Source of the DNA: Aquisphaera insulae
GTDB lineage: Bacteria; Planctomycetota; Planctomycetia; Isosphaerales; Isosphaeraceae
DNA length: 64,000 nucleotides
NCBI RefSeq assembly: GCF_011064615.1
Contig: NZ_JAALJH010000001.1
Location: 306,729-370,728 of the forward strand
Direction: 5' to 3'
The notes under the pieces: generated by a model
The model's database searches: none
Told to the model about the DNA's origin: nothing
Seen by the model: the letters and a program-made list of their open reading frames with translations, nothing else
Shown: piece by piece, positions 49,645 through 57,807 of the stretch
Layout: each line of letters starts with the position of its first letter
Position numbering within the stretch: the stretch's first letter is position 1
Translations under genes and position numbers: made by a program

Positions 49645-51237
49645 ATGATGGGATGGTGTACCGGGACTGCCATGAAAGAGAATCCGCTCGAAAAGGATGC
49701 TGAGACGGATGCGGGCGATCTCCAGCTCTGGGCCGGATCCAGCCAGAGGGCCTTCCTCGCGTCGATCGTCGAATCGTCGCAGGACGCGATCATCGGCAAG
49801 TCCCTGGACGGCACGATCCTGAGCTGGAACCGTGGCGCGGAACGGATCTTCGGCTACGCTCCGGAGGAGATCCTCGGGAGGCCCATCACGACGCTTGCCG
49901 TTCCGGGGCAGGAGGCCGACATCCTCAACGTCCTCTCGCGGGTCGGTCGCGGCGAGCGGATCGAGCACTATGAGACGATTCGCCGGACCCGAGACGGCAG
50001 GGACATCAACGTCTCCCTGACGGTCTCGCCGATCCGCGACGACACAGGGGCTATCGTCGGCGCATCCAAGATCGCCCGCGACATCACCGAGAAGAAGAAG
50101 ACGGAACATCAGAACCTGACCCTGCTCCAGGAAGTCCAGAGGGCGGTCAAGGGCCGGGACGAATTCCTCTCCATGCTCGCGCATGAGCTCCGCAATCCGC
50201 TCGCCCCGCTCCGGAACGCGATCCACCTCCTCCAGCTCCGCGGCGACGACCCCACGGTCGTGGAGCGCGTTCGCGCGATGATGGAGCGTCAGATCAGCCA
50301 CATGAGCCGATTGATCGGAGACCTGCTCGACGTCTCGCGGATCACCCGGGGGATGATCCGGATCGAGCCGGAGCGGACCGATCTCGTCCAGCTCACGCGG
50401 ATCGTCCTCGAGGACCAGCTCCCGGCCTTCCGTCAGGCGGGGACGGCCCTGGTCACCGCGATCCCCGACATCCCGATCTGGGTCCACGCGGACAGGACCC
50501 GGCTGTCGCAAGTGCTGGATAATCTCCTGGAGAACGCTCGCAAGTTCACGGATCCGGGCGGAGAGGTCTCGATCGAGATCGCCGCGGACCTGCCCGGGCG
50601 CGAGGCCGTCGTGCGGATCAAGGACACGGGGATCGGGGTGGACCCCGACATGCTGCCGCGGATCTTCGAGGTCTTCACCCAGGCGGACCTCAGCCTCGAC
50701 CGCCCGCGCGGAGGGCTCGGGCTGGGCCTGGCCCTGGTGAAACGACTGATCGAGCTGCATGGGGGCACCGTCCAGGCCCGGAGCGAAGGCCGCGACCGGG
50801 GGTCGGAATTCACCATCACCCTCCCCCTGGAAAACGAGCCCATGGCCCTGGCCGATAGCCCGACGGGACCGGCCGCGAAGGGTCGGCATCTGCGAATCCT
50901 GGTCGTGGAGGACAACCGCGACTCGGCCGAGAGCCTGCGGATGCTGCTCGCCACCCGCGGATACGACGTCAAGCTCGCCTTCACCGGGCTCGAGGGCCTG
51001 CAATCGGCGAGGTCGCTGCGGCCCGACGTGGTCATCTGCGATATCGGCCTGCCCGAGATAGACGGCTTCGCCGTCGCTCGAGCCATCCGGGACGATCCCG
51101 TGACGCGGGACATCCGGCTCATCGCCATCACTGGCTACGGCCGGGACGACGATAAGAAACGGGCTCTCGATTCCGGCTTCGATACCCACCTGGTCAAGCC
51201 CGCCGATCCCGAGACGCTGCTCACCCTCATCTCCTGA
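49645..51237 (+). CDS. Hybrid sensor histidine kinase: PAS, HisKA, HATPase and receiver
   Basis: A 530-residue cytosolic sensor; the start could also be the Met at 49672. A PAS domain (residues about 36-150) reads IVESSQDAIIGKSLDGTILSW (in two parts) and GYAPEEILGRP, ending in the PAC strand VSPIRDDTGAIVGASKIARDI. HisKA has the phosphoacceptor His180 in LAHELRNPLAPLRNA. The ATP-binding domain shows N-box DNLLENARKF, G1 KDTGIGVDP and G2 GGLGLGLALV. A C-terminal receiver (about 416-528) has the acidic pair VVEDN, Asp466 in CDIGLPEIDG and Lys518 in HLVKPA. There is no membrane segment, so it senses an internal signal. No DNA-binding output protein is adjacent. Confidence 0.92.
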   Translation: MMGWCTGTAMKENPLEKDAETDAGDLQLWAGSSQRAFLASIVESSQDAIIGKSLDGTILSWNRGAERIFGYAPEEILGRPITTLAVPGQEADILNVLSRVGRGERIEHYETIRRTRDGRDINVSLTVSPIRDDTGAIVGASKIARDITEKKKTEHQNLTLLQEVQRAVKGRDEFLSMLAHELRNPLAPLRNAIHLLQLRGDDPTVVERVRAMMERQISHMSRLIGDLLDVSRITRGMIRIEPERTDLVQLTRIVLEDQLPAFRQAGTALVTAIPDIPIWVHADRTRLSQVLDNLLENARKFTDPGGEVSIEIAADLPGREAVVRIKDTGIGVDPDMLPRIFEVFTQADLSLDRPRGGLGLGLALVKRLIELHGGTVQARSEGRDRGSEFTITLPLENEPMALADSPTGPAAKGRHLRILVVEDNRDSAESLRMLLATRGYDVKLAFTGLEGLQSARSLRPDVVICDIGLPEIDGFAVARAIRDDPVTRDIRLIAITGYGRDDDKKRALDSGFDTHLVKPADPETLLTLIS

Positions 51238-51284
51238 CCCGCCGGCGGGATGCCCGGGCGGCGTCCCGATTCCCACCGTTCGGA

Positions 51285-51527
51285 TCACCACCGCGGCGGC
51301 CGACCGGCGACGGCATCACGCACCGCCAGGCTGACCAGGTCCGCGTTCGCCGCCCGGCCCATCCTCCGCACCACCTCGGCGGCAATGGCCTCCACGCGGC
51401 CACCGATCCCGGCCGCGAAATCGCGCCCGAAGCAGTGATCGAAGCGGGCGATCTCGATGAGCCTGGCCGCCTCGCCATAAGCCCGCCGATACTGCGAGCA
51501 GGCATCCGGATCGGTCGCGTCGATCAT
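51285..51527 (-). CDS. Small hypothetical protein
   Basis: An 80-residue protein. The ATG at 51527 is chosen because GAGGG lies 8-12 bases upstream. The frame stays open further upstream (a GTG at 51617 is possible), but the extension lacks a ribosome site. It is helical (YGEAARLIEIARFDHCFGRD, AIAAEVVRRMGRAANADLVSL) and contains two Cys and an acidic N-terminus. I recognise no family. It ends just beyond the end of the hybrid kinase gene, on the opposite strand. The region up to 51821 holds no other supported feature. Confidence 0.45.
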   Translation of the reverse strand: MIDATDPDACSQYRRAYGEAARLIEIARFDHCFGRDFAAGIGGRVEAIAAEVVRRMGRAANADLVSLAVRDAVAGRPPRW

Positions 51528-51821
51528 CGCCACACCCTCGGCGACCGGGTCGCCCTGACATCGAGTGTATGCCAGGCGACACAACTGAACCAAAGACCAC
51601 TCGGGACAAAAATACACTTCAGTCGGGGTGGTTGCAAGCGTCGCGACGGGACGGTCCCGGCTATTCCGGAGGCATGACCGGCGTGCTAAGCTCCACGGTC
51701 GTTGCACCTCGGCTCGTCGGCACGCCGATGAATCCGGGCCGCGCGGCCGGAGCGGGGAGATGCCCTCCTCTCGCGCCGCCCGCTTCCTCCCCTTCCCCCG
51801 CCATTGACGTTGGAGGCAGAG

Positions 51822-53192
51822 ATGACCGATCCCCAGTCGAACCCCTCGCGACGCGGGTTCATGAAGACGACGGGCGTCGTGGCCGCGGCCTCGGCGTTCT
51901 CCCAGGGAGGCGTCCCTCTGGTGCACGCCGGGGAGAGTAATACCATCCAGGTCGCGCTCGTGGGATGCGGCGGCCGCGGCACGGGCGCGACCGAGAATGC
52001 CCTGGAGACCAAGAGCGGCCCGATCAAGCTCGTGGCGATGGCGGACGTGTTCGACTCCCGCCTCAAGGAGAGCCTCGAGCAGATCAGGAAGGATCGCAAG
52101 GAGGACAAGGTCGACGTCAAGGATGACAGGAAGTTCATCGGCTTCGACGGCTACAAGAAGGCCATGGACTCACTCAAGCCGGGGGACGTCGTGATCCTGG
52201 CCACGCCGCCGGGGTTCCGCTGGGTCCACTTCACCTATGCGATCGAGAAGGGGCTGAATGTCTTCATGGAGAAGCCCGTCACGGTGGACGGGCCGACCTC
52301 GAAGAAGATGCTGGCCCTGGCCGAGAAGGCCACCCAGAAGAACCTGAAGTGCGCCGTGGGGCTGATGTGTCGCCATTGCAAGGCCCGCCACGAGCTCATC
52401 GACCGGATCCGGGGCGGCGCGATCGGCGACCTCCTCACCCTGCGGGCCTACCGTCAGAAGGGGCCGGAAGGGAACACGCCGGTCCCTCCCAAGCCCAACG
52501 ACATCAGCGAGCTGCTCTACCAGATCCGCAAGTTCCACGGCTTCCTCTGGGCCAGCGGCGGGTCGTACAGCGACTTCCTGATCCACAACATCGACGAATG
52601 TTGCTGGGTCAAGGGCTCGTGGCCGGTCGAGGCCAAGGGGAGCGGCGGCCGGGTCTATCGGGGCGACGCCATCGATCAGAATTTCGACACGTACTCGGTG
52701 GAGTACACCTTCGATGACGGGTCGAAGCTCTTCCTCGAGGGCCGCAACATCGACGGCTGCCATTCCGAGTTCGCCAGCTACGCCCACGGCTCCAAGGGCA
52801 TGGCCGTGATCTCGTCGAACTCGCACTCCCCGGCGAAGTCGCGGATCTACAAGGGGCAGAAGCAGGCCAAGAAGGACCTGGTCTGGGCGTTCCCCCAGCC
52901 GGAGCCCAACCCCTATCAGCTCGAGTGGGACGACTTCATCAACGCCATCCGCAAGGACCAGCCCTACAACGAGGTGAAGCGCGGGGTCGAGGCGAGCCTG
53001 GTCACGTCCATGGGCCGGATGGCCGCGCACACCGGACAGGTCATCACGTTCGACGAGATGCTGAACTGCCCCCACGAATTCGCGCCGAACCTGGACAAGC
53101 TGACGATGAACGGAGCGGCGCCGCTCCAGACGAACCCCAACGGGAAGTATCCCTGGCCGGAGCCGGGGATCAAGCGCGACCGCGAGTTCTGA
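51822..53192 (+). CDS. Tat-exported Gfo/Idh/MocA-family oxidoreductase
   Basis: A 456-residue NAD(P)-dependent oxidoreductase-like protein. The ATG at 51822 follows GGAGG closely. A twin-arginine signal is present (SRRGFMKTTG, Arg10-Arg11), so it is exported folded, probably with its cofactor. The Rossmann motif is IQVALVGCGGRGTG, followed by ATPPGFRWVH and the family signature EKPVTVDGPTSKKM. The C-terminal substrate domain includes GGSYSDFLIHNIDECCW and ends with WEWDD-type sequence (QLEWDDFINAIRKDQPYNEV). Exported Gfo/Idh/MocA proteins are very common in planctomycetes and are linked to sugar or polyol oxidation. The substrate is unknown. Confidence 0.9.
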   Translation: MTDPQSNPSRRGFMKTTGVVAAASAFSQGGVPLVHAGESNTIQVALVGCGGRGTGATENALETKSGPIKLVAMADVFDSRLKESLEQIRKDRKEDKVDVKDDRKFIGFDGYKKAMDSLKPGDVVILATPPGFRWVHFTYAIEKGLNVFMEKPVTVDGPTSKKMLALAEKATQKNLKCAVGLMCRHCKARHELIDRIRGGAIGDLLTLRAYRQKGPEGNTPVPPKPNDISELLYQIRKFHGFLWASGGSYSDFLIHNIDECCWVKGSWPVEAKGSGGRVYRGDAIDQNFDTYSVEYTFDDGSKLFLEGRNIDGCHSEFASYAHGSKGMAVISSNSHSPAKSRIYKGQKQAKKDLVWAFPQPEPNPYQLEWDDFINAIRKDQPYNEVKRGVEASLVTSMGRMAAHTGQVITFDEMLNCPHEFAPNLDKLTMNGAAPLQTNPNGKYPWPEPGIKRDREF

Positions 53193-53463
53193 GCTCCACG
53201 GACCGGAGCGATTCGAGAGTCTGCCGGGGGCGACGGCCTCGGTCTCCACCGTCGGGATGGATCACCGGGGTCGTCCGTACGAGCGACGACGGATCGCCTT
53301 GCGGCCGGGGGCGATCGCGCGGTCGCGAGGATTGTATGAGAGAGGATGCCGGGTCCGTCGGCGGTGGCCACGACCGGCCCCGCGCCGGCTGGCGATGTCC
53401 GGGCGCGGGCCGGTACACTACCCCAACCTGGCGGCATATCCTGACCTCTCTCGGAGCCCCCGC

Positions 53464-54384
53464 ATGCCCGGCCTGCTCAGCGGACTGATCCCCGCCTGCC
53501 ATACCCCGATGGACCAGACCGGAGCCCTTTCGCTCGCGCAGGTCGACGAGCAGGCCATGCTCCTGCGCGAGTGCGGAATCCGGGCCGTCTTCGTGGGAGG
53601 GACCACCGGCGAGTGCGCCTCCCTGAGCCTCGACGAGCGGATGGCCCTGGCCGAGCGCTGGTGTGCCGCCGCGGGGAGTTCGATGCAGGTCGTCGTCCAT
53701 GTCGGCGACAACAGCCTACCCGAGGCCGTCCGACTGGCGGCCCAGGCCCGCGACGTCGGGGCGGCGGCCGTCGCGGCCGTCGCGCCCAGCTATTTCAAGC
53801 CCGCCGGCGCCCTCGAGCTCGTCGAGTTCTGCGCGCCGATCGCCGCCGAGGCCGATCCCCTGCCCTTCTACTACTACGACATCCCCGGGATGACCGGCGT
53901 GCGCCTGGCGATGTCCGACTTCCTCCGCCAGGCGAGATTCCGGATCCCGACCTTGCGCGGGCTGAAGTACTCGAACGACGACCTCCTGGAGCTTCAGGAG
54001 TGCATCCGCCTGGACGGCGGGGCCTTCGACGTCTTCTTCGGTTCGGACGAGTGCTACCTCGCCGGGCTCTGCCTGGGGATCCGGGGTGCGGTCGGGAGCA
54101 CCTACAACTTCGCCGCCCCGCTGTACCAGAAGATCACCCGGGCGTTCGAGGCCCGCGACTTCACGACAGCGCGGGCACTCCAGGGGACATCCATCGACCT
54201 CATCAAGGCACTTCGCCGACGAGGTTTCATGGCCGCGTCGAAGGCCGTGATGGAGATGCTGGGCGTCGACTGCGGGCCCGTCCGGGCCCCCCTCCGCGGC
54301 CTCTCGCTCGACGAGCGGATCTCCCTGTGGGAGGAGATCGCGCCGCTCGACGCCTATCCTCGACCGCTCCGCAGGCCCCGTTGA
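53464..54384 (+). CDS. N-acetylneuraminate lyase-like class I aldolase (DapA family)
   Basis: A 306-residue (beta/alpha)8 aldolase. The start at 53464 places LSGLIPACHTPMD at the N-terminus as usual; the long upstream frame extension is rejected. The pyruvate-binding GGTTGE, Tyr138 before DIPGMTG, and the Schiff-base Lys168 in GLKYSNDD are all present. VGSTYNF is typical of N-acetylneuraminate lyases, in contrast to dihydrodipicolinate synthases. It should cleave a sialic-acid-like 2-keto sugar acid to pyruvate and an aldehyde, in the cytoplasm. It lies 271 bases after the oxidoreductase gene on the same strand, consistent with a sugar-acid catabolic group. Confidence 0.85.
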   Translation: MPGLLSGLIPACHTPMDQTGALSLAQVDEQAMLLRECGIRAVFVGGTTGECASLSLDERMALAERWCAAAGSSMQVVVHVGDNSLPEAVRLAAQARDVGAAAVAAVAPSYFKPAGALELVEFCAPIAAEADPLPFYYYDIPGMTGVRLAMSDFLRQARFRIPTLRGLKYSNDDLLELQECIRLDGGAFDVFFGSDECYLAGLCLGIRGAVGSTYNFAAPLYQKITRAFEARDFTTARALQGTSIDLIKALRRRGFMAASKAVMEMLGVDCGPVRAPLRGLSLDERISLWEEIAPLDAYPRPLRRPR

Positions 54385-54415
54385 CGTCGCGCCCAGACTC
54401 GGCCGATCCGTCGGC

Positions 54416-55231
54416 TCACTCGTCGAGGGGGAAAATCTCGACCTTCCGGAACTCGACGGGGTGGCTCTCCGCCTGGAGCGAGATGTAGCCACCCTTCACG
54501 GCCTTGTCGCCGCCCCGGTCCGCGGCCAGCCGCTTCGCGTCCGGGTCGCTGGCGTCGAGGATCGGCCGATCGTATTCGATGACGAGCTCGCCGTTGACGA
54601 AGTGCTTGATGGTCCCGTCGCCGTGGGCCTCGACCTCGATGGTGACCCACTGGTCGCCGTCGTAGGTCTTCGAGGTCGAATCATTGCAGTGCTGGGTGAC
54701 GAGTTTGTCCTTCATGTAGACGTGGGTGCCAGGCGTGCACAGATTTCCGGTGGAGCGCTTGCCTCGGCCGGATCCGCCCAGGAACTGAACTTCCAGCGAG
54801 ACGGGGAAATCCTGGTCCTTGCGCATCGTCTCCGGCGGCTGGCAGTGGATCATCGCCCCGCTGTTGCGGAAGGCCCAGCTCGGGCCTCCGGGGACCTGAT
54901 CGCCGACGAACCGGTATTCGACTCGAAGCTTGTAGTGGGAGAAGGGGTGCGCGTAGAAGAGGTGGCCGAACTCGCCATTGAACTTCGTGTAGCGGTCATA
55001 GGCGACGATGATCTTGCCGTCCTGGACGCGGAAGGTGTCCAGGTAGTTCTCACCCAGCGCGGAGCCCCTCAGCTTGGGAGTCCACCCCGTCAGGTCCTTG
55101 CCGTTGAAGAGGCTGGTCCACTGTCCCTTGGGCGGCACGGGGACGGTTTTCGTATCGTCCGCGGGCAGTTCCCGCCCCAGTGCCAGGGCCGCGAGTCCGC
55201 ACCACGCCATCCGCCAACAAGACCGTGCCAT
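54416..55231 (-). CDS. Exported DUF1080 (3-keto-disaccharide hydrolase-like) protein
   Basis: A 271-residue protein with a signal peptide (about 1-24). The core is strongly DUF1080: QWTSLFNGKDLTGWTPK, a calyx strand set including HYKLRVEYRFVGDQ, SGAMIHCQPPE, SLEVQFLGG, DQWVTIEVEAHGDGTIKHFVNG and the final GGYISLQAESHPVEFRKVEIFPL. It is clearly closer to the family consensus than the copy at 35114. It converges on the aldolase gene, and the cluster with the oxidoreductase suggests breakdown of an oxidised glycoside outside the cytoplasm. Confidence 0.9.
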   Translation of the reverse strand: MARSCWRMAWCGLAALALGRELPADDTKTVPVPPKGQWTSLFNGKDLTGWTPKLRGSALGENYLDTFRVQDGKIIVAYDRYTKFNGEFGHLFYAHPFSHYKLRVEYRFVGDQVPGGPSWAFRNSGAMIHCQPPETMRKDQDFPVSLEVQFLGGSGRGKRSTGNLCTPGTHVYMKDKLVTQHCNDSTSKTYDGDQWVTIEVEAHGDGTIKHFVNGELVIEYDRPILDASDPDAKRLAADRGGDKAVKGGYISLQAESHPVEFRKVEIFPLDE

Positions 55232-55374
55232 GACCAGGCCCCCGAGGGATTCTCTCCACGATGCGAGCCATTCGACTCCTCAGGATGGACCGCATCGGGG
55301 TCGGATTCAAGTCCTCGCCGCCCTGCGTTCGATGATCAGGGGTCATTCACGCTCCAAGCATCCTCGCGGGCCCC

Positions 55375-55402
55375 TTGACATCCGCGATCGCGGGACTAGG
55401 AT
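55375..55402 (+). promoter_or_regulatory. Strong sigma70 promoter of tRNA-Leu
   Basis: A perfect TTGACA and TAGGAT are 16 bases apart and predict a start near 55409, some 27 bases before the tRNA. This is the closest match to consensus seen in the window, as expected for a stable RNA gene. Confidence 0.8.
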
Positions 55403-55435
55403 GGATTCTCCTGAGTTGAGCGGACCGCTCCTCGG

Positions 55436-55522
55436 GCCGGAGTGGTGGAATTGGCAGACACGCTAGCTTGAGGGGCTAGTGGGCTAACCATGCCCGTGCA
55501 GGTTCAAGTCCTGTCTCCGGCA
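55436..55522 (+). tRNA. tRNA-Leu (anticodon GAG)
   Basis: An 87-base class II tRNA. The acceptor stem is GCCGGAG/CTCCGGC with discriminator A. The D-arm has GGTGGAATTGGCAGAC, the anticodon loop is CTTGAGG within a 5-bp stem (GCTAG/CTAGT region), a long variable arm GGGCTAACCATGCCC follows, and the T-arm has GGTTCAAGTCC. The anticodon GAG reads CUC/CUU, the main Leu codon boxes besides CUG in this GC-rich genome. CCA is not encoded. Confidence 0.96.
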
Positions 55523-55532
55523 CTATTCGTTG

Positions 55533-55567
55533 AAGGGGTCGCGTCGGTTTCGACGGGACCCCTTTTT
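55533..55567 (+). terminator. Rho-independent terminator after tRNA-Leu
   Basis: An outer 8-bp stem (AAGGGGTC/GACCCCTT) continues into an inner CGTCG/CGACG stem with a GTTT loop and ends in a run of five T. It begins 11 bases after the tRNA and ends 19 bases before the Nudix start codon. Confidence 0.88.
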
Positions 55568-55586
55568 CGTGCGCGAGAGGCTCGCC

Positions 55587-56204
55587 ATGACTCCACGATG
55601 GCTGGAATGGGCTCGTCGGATCGACGCGATCGGGCAGACTGGTCTGACTTTCAACCAGGATCCCTACGATCGCGAGCGTTACGAGATGCTCCGCAAGGTC
55701 GCCGCGGAGATGATGGCCGAGGGTTCCGGCGAAGCCATGGAACGGGTCGCGGAGATCCTCGGGAGCGACGCGGGGTATGCGACTCCCAAGGTCGATGTCC
55801 GCGGCGTGGTCTTCCGGGATGCCAGGATCCTCCTCGTCCGGGAGCGAAGTGACGGCCTCTGGACTCTTCCGGGAGGCTGGGCGGACGTGGGCGATACGCC
55901 GGCCGAGGCCATCGTCAGGGAGATCCGGGAAGAGTCCGGTTTCGAAGCCAGGGTCGCGAAGCTGCTCGCCGTGCTTGACCGCGATCGTCAGGGTCATCCT
56001 CCCCACGTCCATCACAGCTACAAGCTCCTCTTCCTCTGCGATCTCCTCGGCGGTGCCCCGACGACCTCGCACGAGATCCTGGACGTCGGCTTCTTCGCCG
56101 AGGATCGGATCCCCGAGCTTTCGCTCGACCGAACCCTCCCTTCTCAGATCGCCCGCGCCTTCGAGCATCTCCGGGATCCGGACCTCCCGGCGGATTACGA
56201 CTGA
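55587..56204 (+). CDS. Nudix hydrolase with N-terminal Nudix_N-type domain
   Basis: A 205-residue cytosolic hydrolase of nucleoside diphosphates linked to another moiety. The ATG at 55587 has GAGAGG upstream; the in-frame ATG at 55530 would lie within the tRNA terminator. Residues 1-65 (WLEWARRIDAIGQTGLTFNQ, DPYDRERYEMLRKVAAEMMA) match the short N-terminal domain found before some Nudix folds. The Nudix box follows as GGWADVGDTPAEAIVREIREESGF, described in parts: GGW, then D for the usual first Glu, then REIREESG with the metal-binding acids. Likely substrates are ADP-ribose-type or CDP-choline-type compounds; the sequence does not decide. Confidence 0.88.
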   Translation: MTPRWLEWARRIDAIGQTGLTFNQDPYDRERYEMLRKVAAEMMAEGSGEAMERVAEILGSDAGYATPKVDVRGVVFRDARILLVRERSDGLWTLPGGWADVGDTPAEAIVREIREESGFEARVAKLLAVLDRDRQGHPPHVHHSYKLLFLCDLLGGAPTTSHEILDVGFFAEDRIPELSLDRTLPSQIARAFEHLRDPDLPADYD

Positions 56205-56341
56205 CCCGCGGATCGCCTCCGAGCGCGAGCGATCGGCGGGTGCGTTGCAAACCGCCGCGAAGGCCCCGATACTGTCTTAAGCCCGAGGGCCGGCCACGGT
56301 TCCTCGGCCCTCACGCTGACACCCCGGAGCTTGCCGCCGTC

Positions 56342-57793
56342 GTGCCCCGCCTCTTCGAGTGGCCCGATTACTGGCTGCTGACGGACTTCTCCGCGCACAT
56401 CGGGTTCTTCCTGGGCCTGATCTTCCTGGCGCACCTGATCCGTCAGCGACGCTCACCCGCCAGCACCATGGCCTGGCTGCTGATCATCCTCTTCCTGCCC
56501 TACGTTGGCGTCCCGCTCTACCTCATGCTGGGCGGGCGTAAGATGAACCGCATGGCACGCCGGAAGCCGCGCGTCTATGACCGCGTCGGCCCGGCCGATC
56601 CACGAAGAATCGAGGGCCATCAGGGGACCGAGCGATTCCTGCTCTCTTATGGAGTCCCGCCGGCCCGCGAGGGGAACCGGCTGGAGCTGCTGACGCAGGG
56701 CGAGGTGGCGTTCCGAAGGCTCGTCGAGCTCATCGATTCCGCCACCTGCTCCATCCATGTCACGACCTACATCCTAGGCCGCGGGAGGGTCGGTCGCGAG
56801 ATCGTCGAACGCCTGGCCCGACGGGCCCGCGACGGAGTCTCCGTCCGGCTCTTGCTGGACAGCGTCGGGTCGCGGCGAGTACGCCGGAGCGACCTCGCGA
56901 CCCTCAGGGAGAGCGGCGCGGCGATCGCCTACTTCATGCCGGTCCTCCACGTCCCATTCCGGGGGCGAGCCAATCTCCGGAATCACCGCAAGATCGTCAT
57001 CGTCGACCGTCAGGTCGCGCTGACGGGGGGCATGAACTTCGCCTGGCCTTACATGGGACCGGACCCCGAAGCGGGACTCTGGCGAGACCTGTCGGTGGTC
57101 GTCCAGGGGCCCGCCATCGTGGACCTGGATGCGCTCTTCCTATCGGACTGGAAGTTCGCCACCGGCGAGGTACTCCAAGGGGGCTATCCCGGACCGGACG
57201 GCGAGCTGGAATCTCACGAGCCCACGCCTCCTGCCCTGACCGGCTCTCTCGGAACGCCCAGCACGGTGCAGGTCGTCGCGAGCGGCCCGGACGTTCCCGA
57301 CGACCCGCTCTACGAGACGCTCGTCTCCCTGATCTTCGCGGCCTCGAAGCGGATCTGGATCGTCACACCGTACTTCGTGCCGGACGAAATGCTCGCGCGG
57401 GCGCTCACCCTGGCCGCCAGGCGGGGTGTGGACATCCGCCTCATCGTCCCGCAGCGATCCAATCATCTCTCGACCGACCTGGCGCGAGAGAGCTATCTTC
57501 GCGACCTCCATGAGGCCGGGGGGATGGTCTTCCTCTACCAACCGGTCATGATGCATGCGAAGGCCGTCCTCATCGACGACCAGCTCGCCGTGGTCGGCTC
57601 GGCCAACATGGACAACCGGAGCCTCTTCCTCAACTACGAAGTCGCCCTCTTCGTGTACTCGCGGGAATCGGTCGAGGAGCTCGCCACGTGGGCGCTGGGA
57701 CTTCAGGCGGATTCGCTCAGGGAGTTGCCCCAGCCCGGCTGGTTGCGAGAGCTCGCGGAGAGCGTCGTCCGGCTCCTTGCACCGCTCCTCTGA
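56342..57793 (+). CDS. cls: Cardiolipin synthase (phospholipase D family)
   Basis: A 483-residue inner-membrane enzyme that joins phosphatidylglycerol molecules to make cardiolipin. The GTG at 56342 gives a length close to ClsA (486) and starts just before the first of two membrane helices (residues about 13-33 and 42-62). The frame is open back to a GTG at 56240, but that extension is not protein-like. The two HKD motifs are NHRKIVIVDRQVALTGGMN and MHAKAVLIDDQLAVVGSANMD. Each HKD motif is completed by G-G/S-x-N. TPYFVPDEMLARAL between them is also typical. Confidence 0.92.
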   Translation: MPRLFEWPDYWLLTDFSAHIGFFLGLIFLAHLIRQRRSPASTMAWLLIILFLPYVGVPLYLMLGGRKMNRMARRKPRVYDRVGPADPRRIEGHQGTERFLLSYGVPPAREGNRLELLTQGEVAFRRLVELIDSATCSIHVTTYILGRGRVGREIVERLARRARDGVSVRLLLDSVGSRRVRRSDLATLRESGAAIAYFMPVLHVPFRGRANLRNHRKIVIVDRQVALTGGMNFAWPYMGPDPEAGLWRDLSVVVQGPAIVDLDALFLSDWKFATGEVLQGGYPGPDGELESHEPTPPALTGSLGTPSTVQVVASGPDVPDDPLYETLVSLIFAASKRIWIVTPYFVPDEMLARALTLAARRGVDIRLIVPQRSNHLSTDLARESYLRDLHEAGGMVFLYQPVMMHAKAVLIDDQLAVVGSANMDNRSLFLNYEVALFVYSRESVEELATWALGLQADSLRELPQPGWLRELAESVVRLLAPLL

Positions 57794-57806
57794 CCGATCG
57801 ATCGGT
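57793..57806. repeat. Perfect 14-base palindrome between convergent stops
   Basis: ACCGATCGATCGGT lies between the stop of the cardiolipin synthase gene and the stop of the minus-strand OtsB-like gene. It may help to end transcription in both directions, but a stem without loop and without T-run is a weak terminator. Confidence 0.35.
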
Positions 57807-57807
57807 G

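Noticed and set aside
49363..51291. Minus-strand ORF of 642 codons opposite the hybrid histidine kinase
   Set aside because: The plus strand carries complete PAS, HisKA, HATPase and receiver motifs; the minus frame has none.
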